Positions 26,664-35,301 of a stretch of 64,000 nt of DNA are shown here, in pieces. This DNA comes from Rhizobacter sp. (GTDB taxonomy: Bacteria; Pseudomonadota; Gammaproteobacteria; Burkholderiales; Burkholderiaceae_C). The notes beneath the pieces are model-generated. The model had not been told where the DNA came from, made no database searches, and saw nothing but the letters and a program-made list of their open reading frames with translations. How positions within the stretch are numbered: position 1 is the stretch's first letter; every line of letters begins with the position of its first letter. Position numbers and translations under genes: made by a program. The stretch lies in assembly GCA_019635355.1 (NCBI GenBank), contig JAHBZQ010000002.1, positions 19,489 through 83,488 on the forward strand. Reading direction: 5' to 3'.

Positions 26664-29600
26664 ATGGGCAAGTCGATCTTGCGATGTTTCCGGGCAGCAC
26701 GCATGTACGTGCTGATCAGCCTGGGGGCGTCGCTGTTCTTCGCGGGCGGCTTCTGGGGCGGGATGGCACTGGCGTCCAGTGCCGATCCACTGTCTCGTTA
26801 TGCGATTCACCAGCCGGCGCAGCCGCTGGCCGATTCGCTGAGGGCGGTGGCGCGCCTGACGGGCGCTTCTCTGCTCTTCGACCCCAGGGCCGTTGAAGGC
26901 CTGGTGTCCCGGGCGATCTCCGGGCAGTTCTCGGCCGCGGAGGCCGTGGACAGGCTGCTGCAAGGCACCGGGCTGGAGCTGATGGTGCAGCCCGACGGGG
27001 CCCTGGTGGTGAGGGCGCCGCGATCCGGTGGGATGGCGGGTGATCCCGGCAGGGCTGCCGCGGCTGCGGATGGCGCAGGCGCTGCGCCGAACCATCCCGA
27101 CGATCGTTCTGGGGTTGTTGTTGCTGCTGGCGCCGCGGCCGTGACCACGCCCCAGGTTGCGGAGAAGATCGAGATCACCGGCTCGAGGCTGCGGCGCATC
27201 GATGGCGACACGGCTTTGCCGGTCAACGTCTACAGCGCCGCCGACGTCGAGAAAAGCGGGCAGCCGTCGCTGGGCCGCTTCCTGGCCAGCCTCAACGAGG
27301 TCTCGATGGGGCAGGGCGAGGGGGCGTTCAGCTCGAACACGCAGGGGCAGGGGAACGTGCAGCTGCGCGGCCTGCCGCTGGGCTCGACGCTGGTGCTCGT
27401 GAACGGCCGGCGCATGCAGGCCGTCGGTTCTTCCGCCGGCAACTTCTTCAACCTCAACCTCATCCCGCTGGCGGCGGTGGAGCGTGTGGAGGTCGTGCCG
27501 GTGGGCTCGTCGGCGGTCTACGGCGGCGATGCGCTGGCCGGCGTCGTCAACGTGATCCTCAAGCGCTGGATCGACGGGTACAGCCTGGATGTCCGGCTGG
27601 GCACCGGCCGTGGGCTGGGCGATGGTGCGGTGTCCCTGGGCACGGGTGGGCGCAGCGCCAACGGGTCGTGGATGCTCATCGGCTCGGCCAGCAAGGCCAC
27701 GCCGCTGATGATGGACGAGAGGGCGTTCTTCCGCGATGCGGACTACCGGCGCTACGGCGGGCCGGACGCGCGGGCGCGGAACTGCTCGCCCGGGACGGTC
27801 ACGAGTGCCTCGGGTGCCAACCTGCCGGGGCTGGGGTCGACGTTTGCGGGCATCCCGGTCTCAGAGGCGGGCGTGCCGTTGACCATTGCGAGTTTTGAGG
27901 CGAGCGCGGGTCAGGCCAATCTGTGCCCGAACCTGTCGCAGAACGCGACCACGGCCCTGGTGCACGGCAACGAGACGCTGGCCGTGCATGCCTCCGGCCA
28001 GTACGGATGGGCGGGCGGCGCGGAGGCCTTCGGCGAGCTGAGCCTCGTGCAGGAGCGGGTGCGGGCCGAGGGCCTGGGCCTGAACCTCAACAACCTGCTG
28101 GTGCCGGCCAGCAATCCGAACAACCCTTTCGGGGTGGACGTGCGGGTCACGGCACGGCTGGGGGCGGAGAACGGCCGCGATGCGTACACGCGGGAGACGA
28201 ACTTCACGCGGGCGCTGGCGGGCCTGCGCGGGCCGCTTGGCAGCTGGGACTACGAGCTCTCGGCCTCGGTGGCGCTGGACAAGGGCGACCGGGTGCTGGA
28301 GAACAACACGGTCAACGCGGCAGCCCGCACGGCGGCGCTGGCCACCAGCGATCCTGCCGCTTCGCTCAACCCGTTTGCGACGGGAAGTGCGGCTTCCGAG
28401 GCGGTGCTGAGGTCCATCTGGTCCGACAACCTGAGGGAGACGCTGGGCCGCAAGGACCTGGTCGGTGCCTTCGCGCGCGGGCCGCTGTTCACGCTGCCGG
28501 CTGGCCCCGTCGACGCCATCGTCGGCATCGAGGCGGCGCGGGACCGCTACGAGACGGTGCAGGGCGCCGCGGTCTACGACACCAGCAGGAACACCCAGGC
28601 CGCCTACGCTGAGGTTCGCCTGCCGCTGCTGCGTGGCAAGGCCGAGGGGCAGCGCGACTGGACCATGGCTGCGCTCACGCTGGCGGGCCGTGGCGACCGC
28701 TACAGCGACTTCGGCTCCGCGACGACCTACCAGGCGGGCCTGGAGCTGCGGCCCAGCCAGGCGCTGCTGGTCCGGGGCTCGGCGGCGACTTCGTTCAAGC
28801 CGCCCACGCTGCTGCAGAGCAACGTCAACGAGACGGTCTTCCCGATCGAGACGGCGCGCCTCTTCGACCCGCGCCGCGGCAATGCCCCGGTCACCGGCGG
28901 TGAATGGGTGCGCACGGTCAACCCCGAGCTGCAGCCGGAGACGGGCAAGGCCTATGCGCTGGGCGCGGTGTGGGAGCCGGCTGCCGGCGGCACACGGCTT
29001 GCCGCGACGGCCTGGCGCGTGAGGATCGACGACATGATCGGCATCCTGCTGCCGCAGGTCGTGGTGGACAACGAGGCGCTGTTCCCGTCGTTCGTCGTGC
29101 GGGGCCCGTCGAGCGATGGCGGGCCTGGGCCGATCACGCGGGTGATCTGGGCGGAGTCCAACTTTGGCTACGTGCAGACGGGTGGCTTCGACCTGGAGCT
29201 GACGCAGTCGCTGATGACCTCGGTGGGGCGCTGGACCCTGGGCGCCAGCGCGACGAGGACGACGGACTATTCGGTGGCGATCTCGCCCGACGTGGCTGCC
29301 ACGGGCCGGGTGGGGCAGCGCTTCGCGGACTACTGGGCGCCGGACTGGAAGGGCCGGCTGTCGCTGGGCTGGGCGCGCGGCGCCTGGAGCGCGGGCGTCG
29401 CAAGCCGCTACGTCTCTGCGTACCAGGACATCGGCGAGCCGGCGCGGACGCTGGGCGACAGCTGGGTGCACGACCTGTCGGCGCGCGTCGACCTGAAGCG
29501 GTTGGGGCTGGATCTGGGGATGGCGAAGTCGGCGACCTTGTCGCTCTCGATCGTCAACCTCGCCGACAAGGCGCCGCAGTACGTCAACGACTCGCCGTAC

Positions 29601-29666
29601 TACGACATCACGCAGGCGGACTGGCGCGGCCGCTACGCCAGCGTCCGTTTCACGCTGGACTGGTAG
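26664..29666 (+). CDS. TonB-dependent outer-membrane receptor with STN signalling domain
   Basis: 1000 residues. Signal region to about 40, then an STN domain at about 45-120 (YAIHQPAQPLADSLRAVARL) that contacts FecR, marking it as a transducer. A low-complexity linker leads to the plug (about 165-300; EKIEITGSRLRRI, NVQLRGLPLGSTLVLVNGRR, VEVVPVGSSAVYGGDALAGV) and a 22-strand-type barrel ending VRFTLDW with the terminal aromatic. Such receptors next to lasso isopeptidases are thought to import lasso peptides or their targets (known context; ligand here inferred). It follows FecR and precedes the isopeptidase on the same strand. Confidence 0.93.
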   Translation: MGKSILRCFRAARMYVLISLGASLFFAGGFWGGMALASSADPLSRYAIHQPAQPLADSLRAVARLTGASLLFDPRAVEGLVSRAISGQFSAAEAVDRLLQGTGLELMVQPDGALVVRAPRSGGMAGDPGRAAAAADGAGAAPNHPDDRSGVVVAAGAAAVTTPQVAEKIEITGSRLRRIDGDTALPVNVYSAADVEKSGQPSLGRFLASLNEVSMGQGEGAFSSNTQGQGNVQLRGLPLGSTLVLVNGRRMQAVGSSAGNFFNLNLIPLAAVERVEVVPVGSSAVYGGDALAGVVNVILKRWIDGYSLDVRLGTGRGLGDGAVSLGTGGRSANGSWMLIGSASKATPLMMDERAFFRDADYRRYGGPDARARNCSPGTVTSASGANLPGLGSTFAGIPVSEAGVPLTIASFEASAGQANLCPNLSQNATTALVHGNETLAVHASGQYGWAGGAEAFGELSLVQERVRAEGLGLNLNNLLVPASNPNNPFGVDVRVTARLGAENGRDAYTRETNFTRALAGLRGPLGSWDYELSASVALDKGDRVLENNTVNAAARTAALATSDPAASLNPFATGSAASEAVLRSIWSDNLRETLGRKDLVGAFARGPLFTLPAGPVDAIVGIEAARDRYETVQGAAVYDTSRNTQAAYAEVRLPLLRGKAEGQRDWTMAALTLAGRGDRYSDFGSATTYQAGLELRPSQALLVRGSAATSFKPPTLLQSNVNETVFPIETARLFDPRRGNAPVTGGEWVRTVNPELQPETGKAYALGAVWEPAAGGTRLAATAWRVRIDDMIGILLPQVVVDNEALFPSFVVRGPSSDGGPGPITRVIWAESNFGYVQTGGFDLELTQSLMTSVGRWTLGASATRTTDYSVAISPDVAATGRVGQRFADYWAPDWKGRLSLGWARGAWSAGVASRYVSAYQDIGEPARTLGDSWVHDLSARVDLKRLGLDLGMAKSATLSLSIVNLADKAPQYVNDSPYYDITQADWRGRYASVRFTLDW

Positions 29667-29672
29667 GCCAGT

Positions 29673-29691
29673 CACACCCGAGCCGGGTGTG
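29673..29691 (+). terminator. Hairpin between receptor and isopeptidase genes
   Basis: CACACCCG-AGC-CGGGTGTG, an 8-bp perfect stem with a 3-base loop, extended by flanking GGCC/GGCC. There is no T run after it, so it is more likely an attenuating or mRNA-stabilising hairpin than a full terminator. Confidence 0.4.
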
Positions 29692-29756
29692 TGGGCCGAT
29701 TCCCGGCCCCAGCCCGATCCAGCACGGCCGCTTGCGGCCCTTCAGGACCTTTTCTC

Positions 29757-32162
29757 ATGCTCTCAGCCATGCCTGGGCGCCGCATCGTGGCGGCGCTCGA
29801 GAACTTCGTTCGCCTCTCGTTTTGTGCTGCCCTGGCCGGTTGTGCCGTGACCACGGTCGGTGCTTCTGGGTCTGCTGCCAGGCCCGCTGATCCGGTTGCT
29901 GGGCCCAGTGTCCGGGATGTCGTGGAGTTCACGCGCATCGTGCAGCCGACGGCCGGCGACCTCGATCGCGGCCTGAGCACGGTCTCGCCCGACGGCAGCA
30001 CGGCCTTTGTCGTGACCCGTCGCGCGAACACGCGCATCGACCGGAACCGGTACCAGATCCTGTTGCTGGACTTGCGGCCCGAGACGCTTGTGGCGGGCCG
30101 GGCAGCCCAGCCGAAAGTGCTGGCCACGCTGGACCCGGAACTCGACCACAACGCGGCCTATCCCGCGCTGCAGGACGTGCAGTGGGCCGGGAACCGGACC
30201 CTGGTGTTCCGAGCGCGCATCAAAGGCCGCGTCTTCCAGGTCTTCAGGGTGGAGGCCGCCAGCGGGCGACTCACGCAGCTGACGCACTCGCCGACCGACG
30301 TGGTGTCCTTCGACGTTTCCGAGGACCTGAAGCGGGTGCTCTACACGGCCCAGTTGGACAACCCGCCGCTGGCGCCGGGCGAGCGCAGCGTCGTCGTCGG
30401 CAACCGGTCGTTCTGGAGCGTCAAGTTCGGGCAGACCGACATGCGCGCGCAAATGCGGCAGTACCAGCACTTCGTGGTCGACGCCGGCAGCCGGGGCAAG
30501 GCTCGGGCGCTGGGTGACCCGTTCGTGGACGGGACCACCGCCAAGCCGCCTGTCAACCTGTCTCCGGACGGGCGGTGGGCGCTGCTGCCGCGTTACGAGC
30601 CGCAGCGGCAGCGGGCCTGGAACGAGGCCTATCCGCTGATTGCGGAGGCGACCGCCACGTTGGGGCCGGCCGTGGCCATGGATCCGCTGAGCTACTTCTC
30701 CCGACCCTCGCGCTACGTGCCCCGGCGCCTGGTGGCTTTCAGGGTGGCTGATGGGGTGCCCCACATGATCGTGGACGCCCCGGACGACATGGCGGGCATG
30801 CCTCGGCCCGACCTGCTCTGGCAGCGTGGTGGCCGTTCCGTCATCGTGGCGGGCACGCACCTGCCGGTCGATCACCCGGGATCGCCGGAAGTGCGCAAGG
30901 CGTCCCACGTCATCGAGTACTGGCCGGACACCGGGCGCTGGGCGGTCGTGGCCCAGCTGAAGGGGCGGCTGGTTGGGGTGCAGGCCGTGTCGGCGATGCC
31001 GGATGGTTTTGCGGTGACGGATGGGGGTGGCAGGCGCTTGTTCCAGCGACAGCAGGGCGGAGAGTGGCAGGAGTTGCCAGCGTCGGGTGCCGCGGCGGCG
31101 CCGACGGGATGGTCGCTTCGTCTGCAGGAAAGTCTCGATCAGCCGCCGGACGCGGTCGCGCAAGGGCCTGCAGGCCAGACCGTGCGGCTGACCGAACTCA
31201 ATCCGCAGGTCTCGGCGGAGTGGGGCCGCATGCGGCCTTACGCCTGGAGAGACGCCAAGGGCCGTGAGTGGAACGGCGGGCTCATGTTGCCGGCCGGCCA
31301 CGATGGCCGCAGCCGCCTGCCGCTGGTGATCCAGACCTATGGGTTTGCGGCGAACCGCTTCTACCTGGATGGCGCGAACACGGCGATCGGATTCACCAGC
31401 GGCTTCGCGGGCAGGGCGTTCCTGCGCGAGGGCATCGCGGTGCTGGCGTTTCCCGTCCGGCCGAGCACGGATGCGCCGCGCACCGAGGCGGCGGCGAACC
31501 TCACCTTCATGGATGGCGTGCAGGGCGTGATCGAGGCTCTCGTCGCCGAGGGTGTGATCGACCGCGACCGTGTCGGGATCATGGGCTGGAGCATGACCGG
31601 CGAGCGGGTACTCAACCAGGTGACTTTCGGGCCGGCACCGATCCGAGCTGCGACGATCCTGGACGGTGACGCGAACACGGTGTTTTCGTTGGCGGTGACC
31701 TATGGCCGCAGCGACGACATCGTCGCCAGAAAGTCCAAGACCAACGAAGGCATGCCTTTCGGTGAGGGCTACGCGAACTGGATGCGCAACGACCCGGCTC
31801 TGCACACCGAGTGTGTCAAGGCGGCTCTACGCATCGAGACCTACGGACCCTGGGTGCTCAACAACTGGGACATCTATGCCTTGCTGCGCCAGCAGTACAA
31901 GCCGGTGGAGATGGTCGTGATCCCGGGCGGCAGCCATGGGCTGATGACGCCCAGCGAGCGCATGATCTCGCTGCAGGGCAACGTGGACTGGTTCCGGTTC
32001 TGGTTGCGGGGCGAGGTCCGAAAGGAGTCCGTACTGCAAGGCGAAGACGCCGCGGCGCTCGAACTGCAGTACCGAAGCTGGCAGCAGATGGCCGAGCTCA
32101 AGACCGTCGATGACGCACGTCCTGAGTGCGTCCGCAAGACCGGCCAGCCGGCTCGGCCCTGA
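29757..32162 (+). CDS. Lasso peptide isopeptidase (S9 prolyl-oligopeptidase-like)
   Basis: About 801 residues from ATG 29757 (AGGA upstream; an ATG at 29691 is unsupported). The N-terminus has a signal with lipobox LAGC, suggesting a lipoprotein, or a plain Sec signal. A beta-propeller region (about 70-480) precedes an alpha/beta-hydrolase domain with nucleophile GWSMTG (Ser612) and GGSHG (His727). Lasso isopeptidases of the AtxE2 type belong to this S9 family and cut the ring isopeptide bond, linearising the peptide. The identification rests on family plus context: FecI/FecR/TonB receptor upstream and lasso A-B-C-D downstream. A general S9 peptidase is the alternative. It would act on peptide brought in by the receptor. 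Confidence 0.82.
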   Translation: MLSAMPGRRIVAALENFVRLSFCAALAGCAVTTVGASGSAARPADPVAGPSVRDVVEFTRIVQPTAGDLDRGLSTVSPDGSTAFVVTRRANTRIDRNRYQILLLDLRPETLVAGRAAQPKVLATLDPELDHNAAYPALQDVQWAGNRTLVFRARIKGRVFQVFRVEAASGRLTQLTHSPTDVVSFDVSEDLKRVLYTAQLDNPPLAPGERSVVVGNRSFWSVKFGQTDMRAQMRQYQHFVVDAGSRGKARALGDPFVDGTTAKPPVNLSPDGRWALLPRYEPQRQRAWNEAYPLIAEATATLGPAVAMDPLSYFSRPSRYVPRRLVAFRVADGVPHMIVDAPDDMAGMPRPDLLWQRGGRSVIVAGTHLPVDHPGSPEVRKASHVIEYWPDTGRWAVVAQLKGRLVGVQAVSAMPDGFAVTDGGGRRLFQRQQGGEWQELPASGAAAAPTGWSLRLQESLDQPPDAVAQGPAGQTVRLTELNPQVSAEWGRMRPYAWRDAKGREWNGGLMLPAGHDGRSRLPLVIQTYGFAANRFYLDGANTAIGFTSGFAGRAFLREGIAVLAFPVRPSTDAPRTEAAANLTFMDGVQGVIEALVAEGVIDRDRVGIMGWSMTGERVLNQVTFGPAPIRAATILDGDANTVFSLAVTYGRSDDIVARKSKTNEGMPFGEGYANWMRNDPALHTECVKAALRIETYGPWVLNNWDIYALLRQQYKPVEMVVIPGGSHGLMTPSERMISLQGNVDWFRFWLRGEVRKESVLQGEDAAALELQYRSWQQMAELKTVDDARPECVRKTGQPARP

Positions 32163-32771
32163 CCGCCTCAGGGCGGCGGCCGCTGACTGCACAGCTTGTG
32201 AGCGTTTGTCGACCCCAACAACCGGTGCGCCCGAATCTTCTGCCGAACGGTCGGTGTGTGCGATCGGCGTGGGGCCGAGTTGACCGAGCACGATCCGCAC
32301 AATCTTGGCGTTCGCGCGACGTCTGGCGTTCGGACTGCAACCTGATCGAGTGGAGCCGCTCTTCTAAGACAACTTCGGTGCGCCGCGGGCCGGCGCTTGT
32401 GGGTCGCGAGCCTGGTGAGCCTTGCATCCAAGTGGTGTTCTGGTTCACAGAGGCCTGATGGGCTGGTCAGGAGGCTCATACACTGATGCCGTCTGGCTTG
32501 ATCCGCCAAACCTAAGCGCTGTTCGACCGGAGTCCGTCTGTCGACGCCAGAGTTCACGATGCATTGAGTGCCGCACCTCCTCGGTCGTTGCTAGTCCAAC
32601 CTGGCTCGGACGCGCGACCTGGGGTACTCCAAAGGCTAGGTTTGCTCGGGCCAAAAGGTGTCGAAAGACTCAGCTCCCGCACCCGCAAGACTGCCGACTG
32701 CCGACTGCCGACTGCCTGCGGCAATCTTGAGACGGGTTCGGATCGACTACATGTTTGTGAGCCAGTGCCGC
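32163..32771. other. No gene recognised; contains a heptamer repeat
   Basis: About 600 bases after the isopeptidase with no convincing frame. At 32691-32716 the unit CTGCCGA is repeated 3.7 times in tandem. The stretch leads into a decayed transposase on the opposite strand. Confidence 0.5.
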
Positions 32772-33190
32772 TTAACACAACCGCAGTTCATCGGCGATGA
32801 GCGCGAAGCTGATGAGGGCAATGAGCGTGATGTCGAGCGTCACGAATCGCGAGAAGGTGTGGCGACAGCCCACCAGCCGGTGGAATAGGGGCTCGCCCAC
32901 GTTGCAGCGGTTGCGCATTTCGCGGCCGTTCTCCCAGGGCTCGATGCACGTGTGTTGCGGCCGGCTCGACGGCCTTAGCCGCTTGAGCCGTGCGCGACCC
33001 GCTGGGACGCCGGATGTCTGGCTCGGCGGCAGGAAAAGTGTCGGGGCCGTGCAGATGTCCGCCGAGAAGAGGTGGATCTTTGTTTTTCAGCCGCCTCGGG
33101 ACTTGCCGGTTGCGGACCGCACTCTCTGGGCGCGCCGTACCGTAGGAATGCACGTTTGCGCCGGTACCGTCCAGCGAGTCGGCCTCAATC
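32772..33190 (-). pseudogene. Degenerate IS5-like transposase remnant
   Basis: On the minus strand the last part reads REMRNRCNVGEPLFHRLV then GCRHTFSRFVTLDITLIALI and SFALIADELRLC, stop at 32772. This resembles the C-terminus of IS5-group transposases (RRVFSRFDKLDVMFLAFI-type). An upstream part in another frame, SLDGTGANVHSYG and following, may be the first catalytic-Asp region. Frames are shifted between parts, so it is dead. No ends or target duplication were found. Confidence 0.45.
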
Positions 33191-33938
33191 TAGTCCAGGT
33201 CTGCACGACCTGGGCATGCTGCATCTACTCGAAGGCCCGGTCGAGGACGCCGACTTCGCCCAGCGGCTCAAGTGCGTGATGATCCTGTGCCGGCTGCCGA
33301 GAAGCTTTGATCGGCCACACCACTTGCTCAAAGAGCAAACGTTGGCGCGCTGCCGGCAAAGACTAGCACTCGATCTGGGCAAACTGCGCTTCGTGACTTC
33401 CATCGAAGTAGTGCCAAGAAAAACCGCGTCCATCGCTACAGGCCTTAGCCGGGTCGAGGCGCCGACCTTGATGACCGGCGTTTCGCGGGTGCCCTCGTCT
33501 ATGACGTTCGGCCCTAGCGATCGCAAAAAGTAATCGACGGAGGTAGCCGCGAGGCGCAGCGCATCGAGTGCGGCAGTCAATCGCGTCGAGTTGCTGGGGA
33601 GCGTGGTGTGAAGCTGCCTGTCACCCAACCCCGGGGAAACCCAACCATGACACCGACGTCGAGCGCGTTAGCCGGAGCACCTGCTCGAGCGTGTTCGATG
33701 CCTAGCTGTTCAATGTGGTCGGCGGCGTGCAGCGCGCAGCCGACGACAGGCTGACTGATCACAAAGGGCTCCGGTCACCCGAGTCACTGGGCGACCTGCC
33801 GTCGGCAGTGTTCAAGTGCAGAGCGTTCAACTGGGATGCCTCAGCTTCTGAGTTGTTCACTCGAAAGTTGGACTCACGGTGAGTCGACAATGATAACATC
33901 CAAAGTGTTGGCAAACTATCCATCGATGAGGTCCGTGA
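33191..33938. other. No gene recognised
   Basis: About 750 bases with only short frames. Base composition shifts toward AT in the last 100 bases, where the next gene's promoter would lie (AATGATAACATCC is near 33888-33902). Confidence 0.45.
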
Positions 33939-35162
33939 ATGAGAATCGCTGCGCTTGTGGTCTTGCTAGTTGGAGCCTGCCATGGGGTTGCGCATGGGCA
34001 ATTCACTGAGAAGCTCGATCCGCAGATAGCCAGGGCGGGCTTGTACAGTGCGTTAGTCGTGGCCGCGACGAGGAAGATTGATGAGATTGCGGCGGACGGG
34101 CTGTCTTCTGTTCTTGCGAATGGCGCCTTTCAAGCGAAGATGTCGCCGCTCGCAATCCGACAGATCAAGGATCTCAAGAACGGCGTATTTCGGTACACCT
34201 CCGAAGAGCGAGCCTTGCAACTGATCTCCTGGGTAAACACTGATGCGCAGGAGTTTGTCTCCTCCACTTCTGCTTCGCCAGTCAGTGCCTCTGTTGCGTT
34301 TTCACCTAGCTACAACGTGGCGCGAATCTCATGGGCGAATGTCGATAGAGACTATACGTGCCAGTTGACGACCTATCATGGAGCCCCCTCGTATGCAGTA
34401 ACAAACTCGTCCTTTCAGGTGAGGGAGGCGGCTGCATACAGGATCTACAGGAATAACAGACTGATAGCGACGATTGGGGGGGAGCGCGTCACTGCGGGGC
34501 CGAATGCGGCGCTGAATTTGGAACCCCCAAACTTTGGCTCCATTTCCTCTAGGCTTAGGGGGATTATTCCTGGAAATCCAGAGCTCTCCTCTCAGAATTC
34601 TGATCCGATACTCTACGACTTTGATCCGTACCAAGGGATGGTTGGTGACTCCGTTAAGTATCGGGTTGAGGCGGTGTTGCTCGGCTGTTTCAATCTGGCG
34701 CAACCGCCGAATGCCACGGGAGGTGTCCCGCCGTCGACTCTCCATTCTGAGGCATGGCTTGATTCGGACGGGGACTCTGTCCCTGACTTCTATCCCGCGG
34801 CAACCGTTGGGCAACGGAGGGCGCTCCCTGCTTCGCAGGTGTTGGCGTTAACGGTAACGCCCTCATCGATTGTTTCGATTGTCAACGACATGAATGTGGC
34901 TGCCATTCCAGCCTCCGCAACAGTCTCCGGAGGAACTCCGCCGTACCAGTACAAGTGGACCGTTTCCCCTGAGAGCAGTGCGACGATTGCCATCTATGGA
35001 GATCAGTCTCGAACGCCCACACTTGCGCTGCAGCCTAGCGCTCAGTGCGAGCTCAGCATGTTTGAAGTTCAGTTGATCGTCCATGACAGTATCGGTCGGG
35101 CGCGGGCTGCGAACATTGATGGTCGAGTCAGGTCTAGGCCTTGGACTTACGGGTGCCCTTAG
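33939..35162 (+). CDS. Secreted protein of unknown function, foreign-looking composition
   Basis: 407 residues with an N-terminal signal peptide (MRIAALVVLLVGACHGVAHG; the GAC motif could be a lipobox). No family recognised. The C-terminal part has an Ig/PKD-like look (SGGTPPYQYKWTVSPESS), and a DSDGDSVPDF stretch resembles a calcium-binding repeat. Codon use is visibly less GC-rich than its neighbours (many AT-ending codons), suggesting horizontal transfer. It sits between the isopeptidase and the broken 3' end of the lasso exporter gene, bordered by IS debris, and is convergent with the exporter. Possibly surface or adhesion related; unproven. Confidence 0.72.
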   Translation: MRIAALVVLLVGACHGVAHGQFTEKLDPQIARAGLYSALVVAATRKIDEIAADGLSSVLANGAFQAKMSPLAIRQIKDLKNGVFRYTSEERALQLISWVNTDAQEFVSSTSASPVSASVAFSPSYNVARISWANVDRDYTCQLTTYHGAPSYAVTNSSFQVREAAAYRIYRNNRLIATIGGERVTAGPNAALNLEPPNFGSISSRLRGIIPGNPELSSQNSDPILYDFDPYQGMVGDSVKYRVEAVLLGCFNLAQPPNATGGVPPSTLHSEAWLDSDGDSVPDFYPAATVGQRRALPASQVLALTVTPSSIVSIVNDMNVAAIPASATVSGGTPPYQYKWTVSPESSATIAIYGDQSRTPTLALQPSAQCELSMFEVQLIVHDSIGRARAANIDGRVRSRPWTYGCP

Positions 35163-35301
35163 GATGGTGCAATCGTTGGTGAATGGCCACCTCTAGGAGT
35201 TTGACGCTGGAGACTCCAGAAGAACGTCGGAGGCGCCTGCTTGCGCGGCATTTGACGCCAGGACCCGTACTGATCGAGGAGCCCCTTTTTAGGATGTAGA
35301 C

